NCBI GenBank assembly: GCA_937896505.1
Contig: CALBNP010000163.1
Span: 1 to 64,000, forward strand
Source of the DNA: an uncultured Bacteroidales bacterium
GTDB taxonomy: Bacteria > Bacteroidota > Bacteroidia > Bacteroidales > F082
Reading direction: 5' to 3'
DNA: 64,000 nt
The notes below the pieces were generated by a model. That model was not told where the DNA came from, ran no database searches, and worked only from the letters and a program-made list of their open reading frames with translations. The first letter of the stretch is position 1; each line of letters starts with the position of its first letter. Position numbers and translations under genes: made by a program. Positions 59,450 through 64,000 of this stretch are shown one piece after another.

Positions 59450-60217
59450 TCACACCTCAAACCACTTGTCAGGCTTGAAGCCATTCTTCAGGTATTCCCC
59501 ATGGGAGATGTAGCCAAGTTGGTTGGAGATAATCTTCGTGCCGTCAATTTCGGCATCGATGTTGCGATGCGAGTGACCATAAACCCAATAATCGATATCC
59601 ATATTGGCGATATAGTTACCCAACTCTACCGTAAACGCTCCGTTGATAAGACTGCCTCGGAACTCCGGTGACATACACAACTCAGTAGGCACATGGTGCG
59701 TGAGCACTATCTTCGTCTTCGCGTGACTATTTTCCACAGCACTCTTCAAGAAGCGCAAGCAACGTTCGTGTTCCTCGTTAAAGTCCGAAGCAGAAAAACG
59801 ATGGCCATGATACATGATGAGGTAGAAATCATTAACACCATGCTCGGTATAGTACATGTTCCCTGGCGAAATCCGTGCCCAAAGTGTTGAGACAATTATA
59901 TCCACATCACCCAATGATACGACATGATTGTAGTAGTAATGAACATTCGGGTAAATCTCCCCTACCAGCCCATCAGGAAAATCCGCCAAGTCGGCAAACT
60001 GATAGAACTCATGGTTTCCAAGTGCGATTATCACTTGCTCATAATGCTCCGAAGCCCAACGCCAAAATGGATGATGCGTATAGTCGGGCATATTGATATA
60101 TCCAGAGTCACCAGCCACCAAGAGCACGTCACCGCACACCTCTAGCGGATGTTCTGTTATCCAGCGTGTGTTTTCAGGAAACTCAAGATGCAGGTCAGAC
60201 ACATATTGGATTCTCAT
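59450..60217 (-). CDS. Calcineurin-like metallophosphoesterase
   Basis: 255 aa. DLHLEF, VAGDSG, GNHEFY, LTHHVP and YGHSHRN are the metal-binding motifs of the calcineurin-like phosphoesterase family, in order. Likely cytoplasmic hydrolysis of a nucleotide, nucleic acid or phosphoester. Neighbours suggest a DNA-repair or defence context, but the substrate is unknown. Confidence 0.85.
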   Translation of the reverse strand: MRIQYVSDLHLEFPENTRWITEHPLEVCGDVLLVAGDSGYINMPDYTHHPFWRWASEHYEQVIIALGNHEFYQFADLADFPDGLVGEIYPNVHYYYNHVVSLGDVDIIVSTLWARISPGNMYYTEHGVNDFYLIMYHGHRFSASDFNEEHERCLRFLKSAVENSHAKTKIVLTHHVPTELCMSPEFRGSLINGAFTVELGNYIANMDIDYWVYGHSHRNIDAEIDGTKIISNQLGYISHGEYLKNGFKPDKWFEV

Positions 60218-60388
60218 GATTACTCCTTTACAAAGACGATTTTATAAAAAAAACGGCCATTTTACTGCGTTATTTCTTGTATCTACAATATTATACGCCG
60301 TAAAACCGCACGTTTTTCCGATATGGAAGATTCAAATTTCTTTACACATCCTCAATTGGTAGCAACTCCTGTAAAGCCCAAGTCTGCG

Positions 60389-62872
60389 TTATTTACATTT
60401 TATTGGAAGGCTCCCTTCAGAATAAAGATATTCTTCGTCTTTTACCGTATCACGCAGTTTCCAAACAGAAGGATTCTCTTTTGATACGATATAATAGAAT
60501 TTATCAGGGTTACTGTCAAAGGCTATGACCTCCTGCCCGTTATCACGGCAACAGGCAGTAAGTATGCCATTCTTCAGTTCAATGGACTCTAATTCGAATC
60601 TTACGAAAGCCTTTGATGCAGAGTCCCAATATGCATCGGCAGCTCTGTCTCTATATGACCATTCAAAGACAAAATTCCCGACTTCCATTATGTGGCCATG
60701 TGTATAGATTAACTCATATGTCACAGGGTTAAACTTGTATGTCTTGAATTCTCCATTGTCATATTCATGGCAGATAGCAATGCCGTCTAGGATTGTATTG
60801 ATATTATGTTGGTCGAATATGGCATCTCCTTTCATATCAACAAGAATAGAACGAGTATTTTTTCCGCTTGTCTGGACATAGACAACCCCGCTGTCCATAA
60901 ACTCGAATATCTCTGAGAACTTTGGTTTGCAGAGAACCTCATCGCTCAATTTCCAACCATATTTTCCGTTCTTTCGGAAGACTTCAATCTCATGGCTGTC
61001 ACCGATTACTTTCACATTTCCCTCTGTCTTCGTCTTGACCTTAGGCTTTTTCAGTTCCTTATGCCATTTCTTGAAAATCCATTCATTCTGACTATTCTTA
61101 GAATAGAATGTAAACTTCCCGTCTTTTCTTACGAGAATACCATTAGGCTTCAAGTCATTTACCAGGATAAGGCTGTTATCTTCCTCGGTTCCGGCTATTC
61201 GGTATGCTAACTGAGTGTGGCCAGTAACGACATAGCCTATCCCTGTGTTTTTATCCTTTATGAAAGCCACCGAGCCATCGGTATGTGCAGTATCCACATC
61301 CGCTATTATCCAGTCGTAGACACTATTGCGCAGATGCCAGCCGTCAGTCTTTTCTATCAGGCACGCATCGCCGATATATCTATAGTGAGGTATGAAGCGA
61401 TATTCGACACCTGTCATTAAGTCGCAGTATTTATAGTGTCCCCATTTATCCTGCATCCTATACAACTGATTTGGCATAAGCCGTCCTGTTTCTTCCGTTT
61501 TGTACAGGAAGGTTCCGTTATCATCATAGAACCAGAAAAAGCCGTCAAGTGAAGAACCGAAACATACAACACCATCAACGAATCCTGTTGTCGAAGTAAA
61601 CATATAACTGGCAATGACATTACCTTTCTTCTCCAGCACATGCCTGCCATATATTGTATTTACATAAGCTTTATTCTGTTCCTCCTGCAAGTTGTCCTTA
61701 TGAACGAACACCATTTCCAGATTGTGACCTTCATCATAATCAACATTCTGGACGTTTTCTTTTTCCGATGCAAGGCTGATAGTGGAAGGTTTAATAATCT
61801 GTCCGCCGCGGAACATAGCCATCCAGTCACGGTCTTCATTAGGCAAGCCGAACATGTAGTACATCCCGACATTGTCAAGAATGATGGTCTTCACCTTGTC
61901 CTTGTTCGGGCGAAGTCCACGACCCACCTGTTGCAGGTATTTCGACAGGGAAAGAGTCGGTCTTGCCATCTGGATAAAGCTGACGTTAGGCACATCGACA
62001 CCCTCACCGGCAATCTCACAGTTCACGAAAATCTGTATCTTTCCTTGGCGGTACTCTTCCATCAAACGGTCACGTTCTTTTTTCGGTGTGGAAGAGTCTA
62101 TGAGCATGATGCTCTCGCCCTTATCCTCGTAGAACTCACGAATATGTTCTGCATGCTCCCTGTTGATGGCGTATATGATACCCTGCCGCCCATCGGCATA
62201 TCTTTTGTATGAATCGTACAGCTGCTCTATGCAAGCCCTGTTGTCCATCACCGTTCCCATCTCCTTTACCTGATAGTCGCCATCAGCACCACGCTTCTTC
62301 AGCAACCCTATCCGCTGTTTCATGTCCGAGTCTGGACGTATGACAACATATTCATAGTCAGCCAGCCAGCCCTCCATGATGAACCTCTTCACGTTCCAGG
62401 CACAGATAAGCTTATCGAACAAATCAGTAAAGCCCTCTTTCTTCAGACGGCAAGGAGTGGCTGTCATTCCAAGGAAATGAGCCCTAGGCCATTTCTGCCA
62501 CAGCGACTTGTATGTCCGAGCCTGAGCATGGTGTGCTTCGTCAATCACGACAAGCGAGAACGACTTCCCATAATCACCATCAGAGAGCGATAGTTTCTGT
62601 ATGCTCTCTACGACTATGCTTTCATCCTCCAGCTCCTTAGACAGGCCATGTCTTTTCAGTGTATCCTTTATCTGAAAGAGAATCTCCCTGCGGTGAGCAA
62701 CAACCAATACCGTCCCTGATGATACCCCAATGTAATCCTTGATGATAGAAGAAAGCACAACGGTCTTACCTGTACCAGTAGGCATCTGGCACATGATACT
62801 CCTACGCCCTTGAGCAAAGGCATCCTCTATCATGGTCTTTATTTCGACCTGATAGTCACGAAGATTAAACAT
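60389..62872 (-). CDS. Superfamily 2 DEAH helicase (RadD-like)
   Basis: 827 aa from the ATG at 62872. Motif I TGTGKTVVLSS (about 33-43), motif II DEAH (about 115), motif III TATP, motif VI QVGRGLRPN (about 325). The N-terminal half resembles RadD/type III restriction helicases. The long C-terminal half has WG-like repeats (GVVCFGSSLDGFFWF, NGKYGW) and no known catalytic domain. The combination may belong to DNA repair or a defence system. Confidence 0.8.
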   Translation of the reverse strand: MFNLRDYQVEIKTMIEDAFAQGRRSIMCQMPTGTGKTVVLSSIIKDYIGVSSGTVLVVAHRREILFQIKDTLKRHGLSKELEDESIVVESIQKLSLSDGDYGKSFSLVVIDEAHHAQARTYKSLWQKWPRAHFLGMTATPCRLKKEGFTDLFDKLICAWNVKRFIMEGWLADYEYVVIRPDSDMKQRIGLLKKRGADGDYQVKEMGTVMDNRACIEQLYDSYKRYADGRQGIIYAINREHAEHIREFYEDKGESIMLIDSSTPKKERDRLMEEYRQGKIQIFVNCEIAGEGVDVPNVSFIQMARPTLSLSKYLQQVGRGLRPNKDKVKTIILDNVGMYYMFGLPNEDRDWMAMFRGGQIIKPSTISLASEKENVQNVDYDEGHNLEMVFVHKDNLQEEQNKAYVNTIYGRHVLEKKGNVIASYMFTSTTGFVDGVVCFGSSLDGFFWFYDDNGTFLYKTEETGRLMPNQLYRMQDKWGHYKYCDLMTGVEYRFIPHYRYIGDACLIEKTDGWHLRNSVYDWIIADVDTAHTDGSVAFIKDKNTGIGYVVTGHTQLAYRIAGTEEDNSLILVNDLKPNGILVRKDGKFTFYSKNSQNEWIFKKWHKELKKPKVKTKTEGNVKVIGDSHEIEVFRKNGKYGWKLSDEVLCKPKFSEIFEFMDSGVVYVQTSGKNTRSILVDMKGDAIFDQHNINTILDGIAICHEYDNGEFKTYKFNPVTYELIYTHGHIMEVGNFVFEWSYRDRAADAYWDSASKAFVRFELESIELKNGILTACCRDNGQEVIAFDSNPDKFYYIVSKENPSVWKLRDTVKDEEYLYSEGSLPIKCK

Positions 62873-62920
62873 CAAGAATAGTGATTAGAGTGATAACAAG
62901 AGAAAATAATGCCTTATCCC

Positions 62921-63370
62921 CTACCCTTTATATGCGCCATCCTTGGCCTCAAAAATGGTCGAAGGCTCATAGACTTCAACCGAATGCCATGCGCCAAGAG
63001 GAATCTGAACACCATATTTTCCTTCAGCAGGACAAAGACGCGTACGGTAGCGTTCAAACATGTTTATCTCGGCCCCATTTTCAATGGCAACCCCACAAAT
63101 GCCATCGATAGGTCCACCAGCTTCGTTATTGGGAGTATTACAGAAGAACACAACATCTATACTCCCTTTAAGGCAAATGATAGTTTCCGATGTGTCCGAA
63201 TGTCTATGTATTGGAACAACAGTACCGACTTCCAATGCTTTAAGAATACGTTGGCTATTATCACCAGAGGTAGTACGCAAATCAAATGCCATGCGTTTAC
63301 GCTCAGACCTCTTCGCATTTTCTTGCAATGCGGTAAGCAGAAATCTATCTATTTCAAGAATATCTTCCAT
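62921..63370 (-). CDS. WbuC-like cupin protein
   Basis: 149 aa. RMAFDLRTTSGDNSQRILKALEVGTVVPIHRHSDTSETIICLKGSIDVVFF is a cupin with HRH and E metal ligands, and AWHSVEVYEP completes it; this matches WbuC-type proteins of polysaccharide loci. It is two bases after the preceding gene in an operon with an aminotransferase. Confidence 0.8.
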   Translation of the reverse strand: MEDILEIDRFLLTALQENAKRSERKRMAFDLRTTSGDNSQRILKALEVGTVVPIHRHSDTSETIICLKGSIDVVFFCNTPNNEAGGPIDGICGVAIENGAEINMFERYRTRLCPAEGKYGVQIPLGAWHSVEVYEPSTIFEAKDGAYKG

Positions 63371-63371
63371 A

Positions 63372-63557
63372 TTAAAACCATTTACGTTCTACTCCAAGAA
63401 AACAGCATAAAGCCTCAACGGGGTCTTTGCCTTCTTTTTGTGCATCTAGCATGACTTGTTCAGCCTTTATTGCCAATATGGATTTAGGGAGAGACGTGTC
63501 ATAGCATAATTCTGCCCCATATAAAGCCAAGGAATGCAAATCCTTTTCTTCCATCAT
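63372..63557 (-). CDS. Small protein of the polysaccharide operon
   Basis: 61 aa from the ATG at 63557 (MMEEKDLHSLALYGAELCYD...). Helical, no family recognised. Position between the aminotransferase and WbuC-like genes suggests a surface-polysaccharide role. Confidence 0.5.
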   Translation of the reverse strand: MMEEKDLHSLALYGAELCYDTSLPKSILAIKAEQVMLDAQKEGKDPVEALCCFLGVERKWF

Positions 63558-63627
63558 TTGAAGCGTGGAACAAACAAATATGAGCAAAATGCCCACACAC
63601 CTTTAATGAAGGTCTTTACCCTGTTCA

Positions 63628-64000
63628 TTAGTTGCAAATTGCTTCCTTAATGCAATCAACGATGTAATGCACATCTTCGTCTGATACATACGGACCTGCT
63701 GGCAGACAGAAACCCACCTTGAAGAGTTCTTCCTCAATACCATTTGTATAGACTGCAGCATCAGCATATACAGGTTGCTTATGCATAGGCTTCCACAAAG
63801 GACGGCATTCAACCTTCTTGTCGAGCATGAACACACGAAGAGCCTCAACGTTTGCATTTGGTTGACAATCTGTAGTAGCACAATCTACAGCATGTATCAC
63901 ACCGGCTGCGCCACCTACGGCTGTCTTGATTACTTCCTTGTAAGCATTCTCCTGTCCCTTTACATGAACATCCTTGTCAATGGTTGCGGCACATAGCCAG
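63628..64000 (-). CDS. DegT/DnrJ-family aminotransferase, 5' end outside the window
   Basis: The C-terminal 123 residues are visible: WLCAATIDKDV, EALRVFMLDKKVECRPLWKPMH, and FCLPAGPYVSDEDVHYIVDCI fit the DegT/DnrJ/EryC1 PLP-dependent family, which makes amino sugars for capsule, O-antigen or glycan synthesis. The gene continues beyond base 64000. The stop is at 63628-63630; the WbuC-like gene lies downstream in the same operon. Confidence 0.85.
   Translation of the reverse strand, partial: WLCAATIDKDVHVKGQENAYKEVIKTAVGGAAGVIHAVDCATTDCQPNANVEALRVFMLDKKVECRPLWKPMHKQPVYADAAVYTNGIEEELFKVGFCLPAGPYVSDEDVHYIVDCIKEAICN

Overview
The window is Bacteroidales DNA, most likely from a Prevotella-like organism. 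Support comes from many promoters of the Bacteroidota type (TTG, 19-21 bases, TAnnTTTG), BspA-type leucine-rich repeats, dockerin-like FISUMP surface proteins and several DUF4143-type AAA ATPases. I ran no database search, so every family name comes from recognising motifs by eye.

Layout. 1-2704: a complete IS21-like element (istA, istB) preceded by a 55-base copy of phage tail-fibre sequence. 2705-19191: accessory chromosome with two AAA ATPase genes and a remnant of a third, secreted or surface proteins, one DUF2442 gene, orphan phage-like fragments and an sRNA candidate. About 19192-57802: a 38.6-kb tailed-phage region. 57850-64000: bacterial-looking genes (HNH protein, metallophosphoesterase, RadD-like helicase, then WbuC cupin and a DegT-type aminotransferase that suggest a surface-polysaccharide locus).

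Phage region. Most genes lie on the minus strand. A lysogeny switch (S24-type repressor, face-to-face promoters, repeated operators) sits near 38.9-39.8 kb. An early operon reads leftward from 38.5 to 28.9 kb: Sak-type annealing protein, PD-(D/E)XK nuclease, SSB, NinB-like protein, replication proteins, helicase loader, methyltransferase, Mom-like modification protein, MazG, NinG. Late genes are terminase-portal, an ASCH/small-basic-protein/PAPS-reductase/ParB block, tail tip and fibres, and a lysis block that includes an Ntn-type amidohydrolase. A Fic gene with its own operator is inserted on the opposite strand.

Main new observation. Five minus-strand sites share the dyad TTCAA-N11-TTGAA placed 42-43 bp upstream of a TAnnTTTG box. 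Four stand before late gene blocks. The fifth would make a short RNA antisense to the 3' flank of the integrase gene. This looks like a late-gene regulon with a dedicated activator that I could not identify.

Second main observation. An apparently complete attP (tmRNA 3'-end core with paired ATTGCAAG arm sites) lies in the middle of the phage genes, so this copy is not integrated through it. No capsid, head-tail connector, tail-tube or tape-measure genes are present, and the phage region stops at both ends where those genes belong. The region is therefore either a rearranged, defective prophage or a chimeric assembly. The 55-base duplication at the window start also suggests that the IS21 element is inserted in the tail-fibre gene in part of the population.
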